Notes: generated by a model from the letters alone, not told the origin. A stretch of 5,353 bases of DNA from Vulcanimicrobiota bacterium (GCA_030038335.1 JASHPC010000211.1:1-5353); one strand, 5' to 3'. Shown: positions 1 to 5,353, counted from the first letter of the stretch. Translations and numbers: made by a program.

Positions 1-2
1 GC

Positions 3-932
3 AGGGGCATGCTCTTGCAGGCACACCTTCTTCCGCTCGACCAGTTTTCGGATGCGACGCTAACGCGAGAGCCTTCCCTGCTCTCCATCATGTTCGAAGA
101 GCGAGCACGACGCACCCCGAGCGCTGCGTCCGCCGCCGATGCCGGGCGCCGTCGAGCGCTGCAACGACGAATCGATGCCCGTATGCGCCGAGTTGACGCC
201 GCTCTTTTATCTCTCGACGCGCGCCAGTTGGAGATCGCGCAGCGCGACGAGCTGCGCCGGGAAGGTGAGGCGCTGTACGCTCGACTCCATGAGTTGGCTG
301 CGCCCGAGCGCGAAGAGGCAAAGCAGCATGCTGCCGACGTCTTCGCACGCTATCGAAAACTCGGCACGGCGTTGCCTCACCTCGAGAGGCGGCGCCTCGT
401 CCTGCGCGCGCAGCGCGAATGGCTCGAGACGCTGCTCTGGGAAGTCGAGCGCGTCGACACCGGTGAGCTTGCCGATACGGAACGCGCGATCGACGCAATT
501 GGCGTGCGCCGTTCCTCTCCCAAGCCTTCGCGCCCTCGCGCGGGGCGCAAACGCCTCGAATACCGCACCGCAAACGGCTCCCGAATCCTCGTCGGCAGAT
601 CGCCGGCGGAGAACGCCGAGCTCACGTTTCGCGTGGCAAAGTCGAACGATCTCTGGTTTCACGCGCGCGCGGTTCCCGGAGCGCACGTCATTCTCATTCG
701 AGACGATCGCGACGCGCCGCCGGACGAAGACGTCGCGGCGGCGGCCGCGCTTGCGGCATCCCACTCCAAGGCTCGTGAGAGTCTGCGCGTTACCGTCGAC
801 TATACGCAGCGAAAGCACGTGCACAAGCAGCCCGAGGCGCCGCCGGGACTCGTCTTTTATACGAAAGCGCGCTCGATAGCCGTTACGCCGAGCTCCGCTA
901 CGGCAGGCGCGACTCGCACGCGCTCCAGTTGA
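3..932 (+). CDS. rqcH: RqcH/NFACT family protein (ribosome-associated quality control), C-terminal part, 5'-truncated by window edge
   Basis: This is the C-terminal part of a NFACT-family protein (bacterial RqcH, formerly FbpA, fibronectin-binding protein A-like). The frame is open to the window edge, so the 5' end, including the whole NFACT-N domain with its catalytic-type DR motif, lies outside. Counting from the first in-window Met (base 9), residues about 45-160 are a charged, Arg/Glu/Leu-rich helical stretch matching the coiled-coil arms. Residues about 183-294 are the NFACT-R (DUF814) domain, with NGSRILVGRSPAEN, SNDLWFHARAVPGAHVIL (213-229) and the near-terminal FYTKARSIAVTP (283-294). 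In the family, RqcH binds split 50S subunits carrying peptidyl-tRNA and recruits tRNA-Ala to add C-terminal alanine tails that mark stalled chains for proteolysis. The final 13 residues (SSATAG...) are low complexity and overlap the 3' end of the convergent dismutase gene. Family assignment is firm; the alanine-tailing activity is inferred. Confidence 0.9.
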   Translation, partial: RGMLLQAHLLPLDQFSDATLTREPSLLSIMFEERARRTPSAASAADAGRRRALQRRIDARMRRVDAALLSLDARQLEIAQRDELRREGEALYARLHELAAPEREEAKQHAADVFARYRKLGTALPHLERRRLVLRAQREWLETLLWEVERVDTGELADTERAIDAIGVRRSSPKPSRPRAGRKRLEYRTANGSRILVGRSPAENAELTFRVAKSNDLWFHARAVPGAHVILIRDDRDAPPDEDVAAAAALAASHSKARESLRVTVDYTQRKHVHKQPEAPPGLVFYTKARSIAVTPSSATAGATRTRSS

Positions 933-1506
933 CGTTGCGGAAGAACGCCTCGATATACTTGCCCTTATCCGCCGGCTTGTAGTCTTTGATCCACGCGTGT
1001 TCCCAGACATCCATCACGAGAACCGGAATGAACCCAGCGATGTTGCCGTTCTCGTGATCGTTGATCCAGTGATTTGTGATCTGGCCGTTCGTCGTATCGA
1101 GGTAGGCGATCGCCCATCCTATACCGCGCATGCCGCCGACGGCCATGAAGTCGCGCTTCCACTCGTCGAAGCCACCGTACGAGCGCCCGAGCGCTTCATG
1201 GAGCCTTCCGCCCGTCGGCTCGCTCGGGCTTCCCTTCGCGAGGTTGTCGAAGTAATATTCGTGGAGGCGCATTCCATTGTACTCGAAGCCGAGGCGCCGC
1301 ACGATTTCCGCGAAAAAGGGATCGGACCCAACGTTCTTGTGCTGCTGGCGCAGCGACGCGAGATGTTCGTTGAGTGAGTTCGTGTTCTTCACATATCCTT
1401 CGTAGAGACCGAAATGTGTCTCGAGCGTGGCATCGGAGATGCCTACGAGCCCGCTGAGATCCCACTTTTTCGGTGCGTACGTTTTCATCGGTGAATAGAG
1501 TTTCAT
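898..1506 (-). CDS. Superoxide dismutase, Fe/Mn family
   Basis: A 202-residue Fe/Mn superoxide dismutase, converting superoxide to hydrogen peroxide and oxygen. Metal ligands are identifiable: H31 (in LETHFGLYEGYV), H82 (in GMRLHEYYFDNL), and D166 and H170 in the family signature DVWEHAW (166-172). A conserved core, GGMRGIGWAIAY, lies at 124-135. There is no signal peptide, so it is likely cytoplasmic. It belongs to the less-studied branch with an N-terminus reading KKWDLSGLVGISDATLETHFG rather than the classical LPY...HHxxHH start. The position of the usual outer-sphere Gln appears to be H146 (ITNHWI), and the residue four before H82 is Gly. Metal preference (Fe, Mn or either) cannot be read safely. 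The frame is open further upstream to 1698, but those residues are Arg-rich and overlap the divergent gene, so ATG 1506 (MKLYSPMK) is chosen. ATG 1488 (MKTYAPKK) is a possible alternative. No sodA or sodB symbol is justified. Confidence 0.93.
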   Translation of the reverse strand: MKLYSPMKTYAPKKWDLSGLVGISDATLETHFGLYEGYVKNTNSLNEHLASLRQQHKNVGSDPFFAEIVRRLGFEYNGMRLHEYYFDNLAKGSPSEPTGGRLHEALGRSYGGFDEWKRDFMAVGGMRGIGWAIAYLDTTNGQITNHWINDHENGNIAGFIPVLVMDVWEHAWIKDYKPADKGKYIEAFFRNVNWSACESRLP

Positions 1507-1513
1507 GATTCTC

Positions 1514-1519
1514 ACTATA
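1514..1519 (-). promoter_or_regulatory. Candidate -10 element (TATAGT) for the dismutase gene
   Basis: Read on the minus strand, the sequence is GGTATAGTGAGAATC followed directly by the ATG at 1506. TATAGT is one base from the TATAAT consensus and lies in a GC-rich background. With the usual 6-7 base distance, transcription would start at or next to the A of the ATG, giving a leaderless mRNA. The only SD-like bases, GTGAG, sit immediately before the start. No clear -35 is seen at the expected spacing. The alternative reading is that the element is chance and GTGAG is a weak ribosome binding site. Confidence 0.35.
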
Positions 1520-1605
1520 CCACCCGCGACGGCAGGTCCACGCCGGCGCTTGTGCGCTCTCCGGCGAAGGGGTCGCGCGCCATCATGGAGGAACGTCGTA
1601 GTACT

Positions 1606-1610
1606 GGAGG
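1606..1610 (+). promoter_or_regulatory. Ribosome binding site deciding the start of the small membrane peptide
   Basis: GGAGG lies 7 bases before ATG 1618. This is a strong Shine-Dalgarno match at ideal spacing. It favours ATG 1618 over the in-frame upstream starts at 1552 and 1585, which lack a comparably placed site and would add a polar, Arg-rich extension before the membrane segment. Confidence 0.75.
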
Positions 1611-1617
1611 TGCAGGC

Positions 1618-1734
1618 ATGAAGAATCCCTTGGATTCCCTGTGGGCGACCGTGGTTTGCGGCGTCATTCTCACCGTTATCCTTTACTACGCGATCCACCT
1701 GATCGTCACGCCGGCGACGGGAGGAGCTGCATGA
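1618..1734 (+). CDS. Small single-pass membrane protein, 38 residues, function unknown
   Basis: A 38-residue peptide I do not recognise. It has a short polar N-terminus (MKNPLDS), one hydrophobic segment at about residues 9-31 (LWATVVCGVILTV...HLIV) and a small flexible Gly/Ala tail (TPATGGAA). The hydrophobic segment contains C14, Y23, Y24 and H27. Support for it being real is a strong GGAGG site 7 bases before the ATG, a membrane segment that begins right after the start, and an ATGA overlap of its stop with the start of the next membrane gene. Such coupling suggests the two are made together and may form one membrane complex, with the peptide as a small accessory or stabilising subunit like those of respiratory oxidases. 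That role is inference only. The predicted N-in orientation is also unproven. Confidence 0.7.
   Translation: MKNPLDSLWATVVCGVILTVILYYAIHLIVTPATGGAA
1719..1726 (+). promoter_or_regulatory. Ribosome binding site of the PuuD-like gene, inside the small peptide gene
   Basis: GGGAGGAG ends 4 bases before ATG 1731 and encodes part of the Gly-rich tail of the upstream peptide. This strong site supports ATG 1731, directly at the ATGA overlap, as the start. The in-frame upstream ATG at 1641 would give a polar, Arg-rich leader and is not favoured. Confidence 0.7.
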
Positions 1735-2276
1735 TGTGGCTCGAGCCGATACTACGCTGGCTTCATCTTCTTGCAGGCGTGATGTGGATCGGTCTGCTCT
1801 GGTACTTCAACTTCGTCAACGTCGAGGCGGTGAAAATGGCGACCGCTGCCGGCGAAGCCGCTCCGATCGGCAAGTACGTCGTTCCACGCGCGCTCTTCTT
1901 CTTTAGATGGTCGGCGCTCCTCACGTGGATTTTCGGATGCGGGTTGCTGAGCACTGTCAATGCGGACGGTGTTAACGGCTTCTCAGGCGCCTTCGCGTTC
2001 TGGCAGTGGGGTATTCACCCAACGTTCGCTCCCATCGGAATGGGCGCGTGGCTCGGTACGATCATGTTCCTGAACGTGTGGGGCGTGATTTGGCGAAATC
2101 AGAAAAGAGTGCTTGGACTGGTTCCGGCTACCGACGAACAGAAAGCACGAGCGCGTCGCATTTCAGGGCTCGCTTCCCGCGTGAACACGTTGCTCTCGAT
2201 TCCGATGCTCTTCTTCATGGCGACGGGGCCTCACGCGCTCTTCGTAACCCAGAACCCAGAGCTGATCTGGCACTAA
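1731..2276 (+). CDS. PuuD-like (urate hydroxylase membrane-domain family) integral membrane protein, function unknown
   Basis: A 181-residue integral membrane protein with about four membrane segments: residues ~5-27 (ILRWLHLLAGVMWIGLLWYF), ~54-77, ~97-121 and ~152-171. The pattern of RWLHLLAGVMWIG, then MFLNVWGVIWRNQKRVLG (112-129), then SRVNTLLSIPMLFFM (149-163) resembles the short proteins annotated as urate hydroxylase PuuD (Urate_ox_N family). It lacks the C-terminal cytochrome c domain of full PuuD, and no purine genes are nearby, so urate oxidation should not be assumed. Membrane-located or membrane-edge histidines H12, H96 and H168 could bind haem; this is inference. The start at ATG 1731 overlaps the stop of the upstream 38-residue membrane peptide and has a strong ribosome binding site, so the two are probably co-translated. 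It ends at TAA, 20 bases from the convergent oxidoreductase gene. The family match is from recalled sequence patterns, so it is moderately sure. Confidence 0.75.
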   Translation: MMWLEPILRWLHLLAGVMWIGLLWYFNFVNVEAVKMATAAGEAAPIGKYVVPRALFFFRWSALLTWIFGCGLLSTVNADGVNGFSGAFAFWQWGIHPTFAPIGMGAWLGTIMFLNVWGVIWRNQKRVLGLVPATDEQKARARRISGLASRVNTLLSIPMLFFMATGPHALFVTQNPELIWH

Positions 2277-2296
2277 TCGTCTCTCACTGAGCCGTC

Positions 2297-3289
2297 CTAG
2301 GCGCGCTGCGGCGGGACGAGCACGATCTTACCGACGTGCTCCGACGACTCCATCCGGCGGTGCGCCTCCGCGGCCTGCTCGAACGAGAAAACGCGGTCGA
2401 CGATCGGCGCGATTGGGTCTCGCTCGGGAAGCAGCGGCCAGATTCCTTCACGCAGGGCGTTCGCGATCGCACTCTTTTCTTCGATGCTGCGAGCCCGCAT
2501 CGACGTTCCAAAGATCGTCCCGCGCTTGCGCATGAGTTCTCCCACGTCGAGTGAGGCGAGGGCTCCTCCCTGCGTCGCGATGCACGCAACGCGGCCATCG
2601 AGGGCGAGAGCGGCAACGTCGCGCTGTACGTACGAGCCGCAAACGATGTCTACCACGACGTCTGCGCCGCGACCCTCGGTGTGACGCAGCGTTTCCTCCA
2701 CGAAATCCTGCGTCTTGTACTCGATCGCAAAGTCGGCACCGATGCGAATGCACGCCTCGCATTTCGCAATGCTTCCGGCCGTCGCGACGACGCGCGCGCC
2801 GATCGCCTTCGCGAACATGATCGCGGTCGAGCCAATTCCGCTCGTCCCTCCCTGAACGAGGAGCGTCTCGCCTTTGCGCAGTCTTCCGCGCGTAATCATG
2901 TTGTCGAACACGGTAAAAGCGTTCTCAGGCAGTGACGTCGCCTCGACCGCCGTCCAACCCTGCGGGATCGGAAGCACCTGCCCAGCTGGCGCGCAGACGT
3001 ACTCGGCATAGCCTCCACCGCTCACGAGCGCGCAGACGGCGTCGCCAACGTTCCACGCGTCGACGCCTGCGCCGATCGCCGTCACTCTCCCAGCGACGTC
3101 GAGGCCGAGGATCGGCGACGCTCCCGGAGGCGGGGGATAGAGTCCCTTGCGTTGCAGGACGTCTGCGCGCGAGACACCTGCGGCGTCGACGGCGATCTGG
3201 ACCTCTCCCGTACGTGGCCCGGGCGCCTCCGTCTCCGCGACATGCAGGACCTCCGGACCGCCACAGCGTTCGTACGCGACGTATTTCAC
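2297..3289 (-). CDS. NAD(P)H:quinone oxidoreductase, zinc-free MDR superfamily (QOR/PIG3-like)
   Basis: A 330-residue medium-chain dehydrogenase/reductase of the quinone oxidoreductase branch (zeta-crystallin/PIG3-like), expected to be cytoplasmic and to reduce quinones or other reactive enones or carbonyls with NADPH. The N-terminal GroES-like domain holds the subfamily signature at about 39-67 (VSRADVLQRKGLYPPPPG, then PILGLDVAG). The Rossmann domain has VQGGTSGIG (145-153) and AGSIAKCEAC (171-180), where K176 is the position that commonly contacts the NADPH phosphate. The Cys/His zinc ligands of alcohol dehydrogenases are absent, as usual for QORs. Length is normal. It is the last gene of the leftward operon. 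Its GTG start overlaps the queA stop (GTGA), and no Shine-Dalgarno is visible upstream, so translation is likely coupled to queA. The physiological substrate cannot be told from sequence. Confidence 0.9.
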   Translation of the reverse strand: MKYVAYERCGGPEVLHVAETEAPGPRTGEVQIAVDAAGVSRADVLQRKGLYPPPPGASPILGLDVAGRVTAIGAGVDAWNVGDAVCALVSGGGYAEYVCAPAGQVLPIPQGWTAVEATSLPENAFTVFDNMITRGRLRKGETLLVQGGTSGIGSTAIMFAKAIGARVVATAGSIAKCEACIRIGADFAIEYKTQDFVEETLRHTEGRGADVVVDIVCGSYVQRDVAALALDGRVACIATQGGALASLDVGELMRKRGTIFGTSMRARSIEEKSAIANALREGIWPLLPERDPIAPIVDRVFSFEQAAEAHRRMESSEHVGKIVLVPPQRA

Positions 3290-4359
3290 GTGGGACGCGT
3301 CAAGAGCATGGCGTCGCCGAACGAAAAGAAGCGGTATCCACGCGCGATCGCTTCGCGATAGGCGGCGAGCACGCGCCCGCGACCCGCAAAAGCGCTGACG
3401 AGCACGAGCAGCGTCGACTTCGGAAGATGAAAGTTCGTCACCATCGCGTCGACGACGTGAAACTCGAATCCGGGCGTGATGAACACCGACGTGTCGAACG
3501 CACCAGCGCGTATCGCGCCGTGCTCCGCCGCGTTCCCTTCCAGCGCGCGCACGACCGTCGTTCCCACCGCAATAACGCGGCGGCCGCTCTGCTTCGCGCG
3601 CGTGATGCGCTCCGCGGCCTCCGGCGAAATTTCGTAGCGTTCAGCGTGCATGACGTGCTCGTCGATGCTTTCGTGCTGCATCGGGCGAAACGTTCCGAGC
3701 CCGACGTCTAGCGTCAGCTTCACGATCTCTACCTCGTGCTTGCCGAGTGCCGCCAATAGCTCCGGCGTGAAGTGCAGCGCTGCGGTCGGCGCCGCAACGC
3801 TGCCGGGCACGCGCGCGAAGACGGTCTGGTAACGCGCTTGCGCCTCGTCCGATTCGTTGTGAATGTATGGCGGTAGCGGTAATTTGCCGGCGCGCTGCAA
3901 CAGGCTCTCAAACGGGATGTCCGAGTCGAATCGAAGCACTCGCGATCCATCGTCACCGCAAGCAATCACGTCCGCCGTTGCAATGCCATCGTTCTCGCCA
4001 TCGATGATGTGCAGGCGCTCGCCTTCGTGAATTCGCTTCGCCGGCCGAACGAGGGCCGTCCATTCGACGGCCGCCGCGTCGTAGCCGAGGCCGCGCGCAG
4101 GGTGAAGCAACAGGACTTCCAGTGACCCGCCGGTCGCGCGTCGCGCCCGAAGCCTCGCCGCGATGACGCGCGTTTCGTTGAGCACGAGAAGGTCGCCCGC
4201 GCGCAGCACCGAGGGAAGCTCGAAGAAGACGCGATGCAAAAAGTGTCCGTCGGCTTCCACGACGAGCAGGCGCGCGGCATCGCGGCGCGGCGCCGGCGAC
4301 TGCGCGATCAGCGCCTGCGGAAGCTCGTAATCGTAGGCTGCGACGGAACGTTCGTCCAT
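3286..4359 (-). CDS. queA: S-adenosylmethionine:tRNA ribosyltransferase-isomerase QueA
   Basis: A 357-residue QueA, which transfers and isomerises the ribosyl group of S-adenosylmethionine onto preQ1 at position 34 of GUN-anticodon tRNAs to make epoxyqueuosine. Recognisable blocks are YDYELPQALIAQSPAPRRDAAR (9-30), LNETRVIAARL (60-70), YQTVFARVPGSVAAPTAALHFT (177-198), LTLDVGLGTFRP (215-226), GTTVVRALE (266-274), TNFHLPKSTLLVLVSAFAG (308-326) and YRFFSFGDAM (342-351). Length is typical, so the gene is complete. The TLxVG block has Asp at 218, where many homologues have His. ATG 4359 is chosen because it places the conserved DYELP block near the N-terminus. The longer frame to 4449 would add 30 non-conserved residues and deepen the overlap with the upstream gene. 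It overlaps the SpoIID-like gene by 52 bases and the downstream oxidoreductase by 4. The usual partner tgt is not in the window. Confidence 0.96.
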   Translation of the reverse strand: MDERSVAAYDYELPQALIAQSPAPRRDAARLLVVEADGHFLHRVFFELPSVLRAGDLLVLNETRVIAARLRARRATGGSLEVLLLHPARGLGYDAAAVEWTALVRPAKRIHEGERLHIIDGENDGIATADVIACGDDGSRVLRFDSDIPFESLLQRAGKLPLPPYIHNESDEAQARYQTVFARVPGSVAAPTAALHFTPELLAALGKHEVEIVKLTLDVGLGTFRPMQHESIDEHVMHAERYEISPEAAERITRAKQSGRRVIAVGTTVVRALEGNAAEHGAIRAGAFDTSVFITPGFEFHVVDAMVTNFHLPKSTLLVLVSAFAGRGRVLAAYREAIARGYRFFSFGDAMLLTRPT

Positions 4360-5333
4360 GTTTCGATCGACGTACCCGGAAAGTAGAACGGTGCGATCTG
4401 CTCGAGGGAGGCTCCTCTCACGCTCATGCCACGTGCGCCCCACTGACACAGCCCGACGCCGTGGCCGCGTCCCGCGCCCGAGACGTCGATAACCGGCGCG
4501 CTGCGTGAGTCCCGCTGTTCGGACGAGAGTGCGTTGATGAGAAGGCTTCGGATCACCTCCGGGCCGACGGCAAGGCGAAAATCGCTCCCTCGCACCATAA
4601 CCGTTGCGCGTTCGGCGATCAACCGTATTTCGATCGCGCGCCCACTCGCGTCGCGCTCTCCCACGTGCACGTCGCGCAACGATCCAGCGTCGCCGAGCCG
4701 CGTTCGCAGTGCATCCGCAATTGTCTCGAGTGGAAGCTCCAACGACCAGCAGTAGTCCGGTGAATCAGTGCAATAGGAACAGACCACGCCCCCGAGATAC
4801 GGAATGGGTTCACCACCCCACAGCTGCGACGCGGACTCCGTATGACCGCCGCAGCACGACGAATACGCAACTCGCGCAAGACCCCCGTCGTACGAGAGCA
4901 CCATGTGCGACGTTGCATCGACGGCGCGGCGCCCTGCTGGCGACTCTGCGGCGACGCCTTCGTATACTTGGTCGTAGCGCGACGGCAAGACGTCGTACGC
5001 GCGTTGCGCGTCGGCGTGAACGAGCACGAACGTACGCGCACAGATCGCCTGCATCTGCAGCGCCGCGTCCGGCCACGTTGACGGCATTTCGCTCGAAACG
5101 ACGCTGTAGAGATACTCGTCGAGGTCAACGAGGTTGACGACGTCACCGTCTGGGCTGCGCGCGAACGTTCCGCGGTATTGCCGCCCCTCGAACTCGAAGC
5201 CGCCGCGTGCAATAGGACGCACGTCACCGCTTCCTAGCAGGATCCGTAACGGCGCTTCTGCCTTTGCGACGCCGGCACGTGGAGCGCAAGCAATCACGGC
5301 CGCCGACGTCGCGATAAAGTGAGCGCGATTCAC
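4308..5333 (-). CDS. SpoIID/LytB domain-containing protein (putative peptidoglycan lytic enzyme), exported
   Basis: A 341-residue protein with an N-terminal export signal (about 1-26; hydrophobic FIATSAAVIAC, with either an AKA-EA signal peptidase I site or a weak VIAC lipobox at C16). The SpoIID/LytB domain fills most of the rest. Key blocks are LDEYLYSVVSSEMPSTWPDAAL (71-92) with the family's catalytic-type Glu at E82, QAICARTF (95-102), AYSSCCGGHTES (156-167) and the C-terminal SGAGRGHGVGLCQWGARGM (285-303) followed by FYFPGTSIE (316-324). SpoIID of Bacillus and Clostridium is a lytic transglycosylase acting on amidase-denuded glycan strands during engulfment. In non-sporulating lineages such proteins are presumed cell-wall remodelling enzymes. 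It is unusually Cys-rich (C160, C161, C185, C188, C195, C296). The start is GTG 5333, supported by a GGAG site and the signal peptide, though the frame stays open to the window edge. It is the first gene of the leftward operon visible here. Confidence 0.88.
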   Translation of the reverse strand: MNRAHFIATSAAVIACAPRAGVAKAEAPLRILLGSGDVRPIARGGFEFEGRQYRGTFARSPDGDVVNLVDLDEYLYSVVSSEMPSTWPDAALQMQAICARTFVLVHADAQRAYDVLPSRYDQVYEGVAAESPAGRRAVDATSHMVLSYDGGLARVAYSSCCGGHTESASQLWGGEPIPYLGGVVCSYCTDSPDYCWSLELPLETIADALRTRLGDAGSLRDVHVGERDASGRAIEIRLIAERATVMVRGSDFRLAVGPEVIRSLLINALSSEQRDSRSAPVIDVSGAGRGHGVGLCQWGARGMSVRGASLEQIAPFYFPGTSIETWTNVPSQPTITSFRRR

Positions 5334-5341
5334 GAAAAAAG

Positions 5342-5345
5342 CTCC
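5342..5345 (-). promoter_or_regulatory. Ribosome binding site of the SpoIID-like gene
   Basis: On the minus strand GGAG lies 8 bases before GTG 5333, separated by a T-rich run (CTTTTTTC). This spacing supports the GTG as the start, even though the frame remains open to the window edge. The same bases, GCGGAGC followed by six T, could instead be the 3' arm and T-tract of a terminator whose 5' arm lies beyond the window. Confidence 0.5.
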
Positions 5346-5353
5346 GCTTGCGC

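Larger units (their letters stand above)
1507..1617. promoter_or_regulatory. Divergent intergenic region between dismutase and small membrane peptide genes
   Basis: This 111-base spacer separates two divergent transcription units, so promoters for both should lie in it. It is the only spacer of any size in the window. Its dismutase-proximal end is AT-richer than its surroundings. Apart from the -10-like element for the dismutase and the ribosome binding site for the peptide, I see no convincing operator or inverted repeat. A clear -35/-10 pair for the rightward unit is not visible. Confidence 0.6.

Noticed and set aside
207..1010. 267-residue minus-strand frame antisense to rqcH
   Set aside because: It is Arg-rich with no recognisable domain, overlaps the confident NFACT-R coding region and runs into the dismutase gene.
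997..1377. 126-residue frame on the plus strand, antisense to the dismutase gene
   Set aside because: It lies wholly inside a well-supported gene with intact ligands. Long antisense frames are expected at this GC content, and no ribosome binding site or domain is seen.
1507..1698. N-terminal extension of the dismutase to the upstream ATG at 1698
   Set aside because: The added 64 residues are Arg-rich and non-conserved, not a signal peptide, and they cover the divergent promoter region and part of the small peptide gene.
2274..2299. Possible bidirectional terminator between the convergent PuuD-like and oxidoreductase genes
   Set aside because: Only 20 bases separate the two stops, and I see neither a stable inverted repeat nor a T-tract on either strand.
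2932..3711. 259-residue plus-strand frame across the oxidoreductase/queA junction
   Set aside because: The translation is extremely Arg/Ser-rich and repetitive, typical of the complement of GC-rich coding DNA. Both genes on the other strand have clear family motifs.
4360..4449. 30-residue N-terminal extension of QueA to ATG 4449
   Set aside because: QueA proteins normally begin just before the DYELP block. The extension would lie entirely inside the SpoIID-like coding sequence.
1..5353. CRISPR arrays, insertion sequences, tRNA/rRNA genes, riboswitches (including a preQ1 switch near queA)
   Set aside because: No regularly spaced repeats, transposase motifs, terminal inverted repeats or structured RNA signatures were seen. 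There is no leader before queA to hold a riboswitch because its start is inside the upstream gene.

Overview
The window is a compact, GC-rich bacterial chromosomal segment. It holds seven genes, almost no spacer DNA, and no sign of mobile elements, CRISPR arrays or RNA genes. The mix is a bacterial RqcH/NFACT protein, an unusual Fe/Mn superoxide dismutase, a SpoIID/LytB-domain amidase-like protein and QueA. Together with the high-GC, CGCG-rich composition, this suits a less-studied lineage such as Eremiobacterota/Vulcanimicrobiota, Armatimonadota or Chloroflexota. That placement is a guess from general impression; no marker gene here fixes the taxonomy.

Left part (1-1617): the 3' portion of an rqcH-type gene (+ strand, cut off by the window start) runs tail to tail into a superoxide dismutase gene (- strand), and the two coding ends overlap by 35 bases. 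Upstream of the dismutase is a 111-base divergent intergenic region (1507-1617), the only real spacer in the window. It carries a good -10-like element for the dismutase and the ribosome binding site of the next gene.

Middle (1618-2276, + strand): a two-gene unit. It encodes a 38-residue single-pass membrane peptide whose stop overlaps (ATGA) the start of a 181-residue membrane protein resembling the family annotated as urate hydroxylase PuuD (membrane domain only, no cytochrome c domain). The function of this pair is unknown and it is the least described part of the window.

Right part (2297-5333, - strand): an operon read right to left. It begins with a secreted SpoIID/LytB-domain protein (peptidoglycan remodelling), continues with queA (queuosine tRNA modification), and ends with a zinc-free MDR-family quinone oxidoreductase. 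The genes overlap by 52 bases and then by 4 bases (GTGA), so translation is probably coupled. The three functions have no obvious metabolic link, so this looks like a streamlined housekeeping operon. Its last gene ends 20 bases from the convergent PuuD-like gene, with no convincing terminator between them.

I did not find a clearly new defence or mobile system. The items most worth a second look are the small peptide/PuuD-like module next to the dismutase, the altered second-shell residues of the dismutase, the Cys-rich SpoIID protein, and the extensive gene overlaps.
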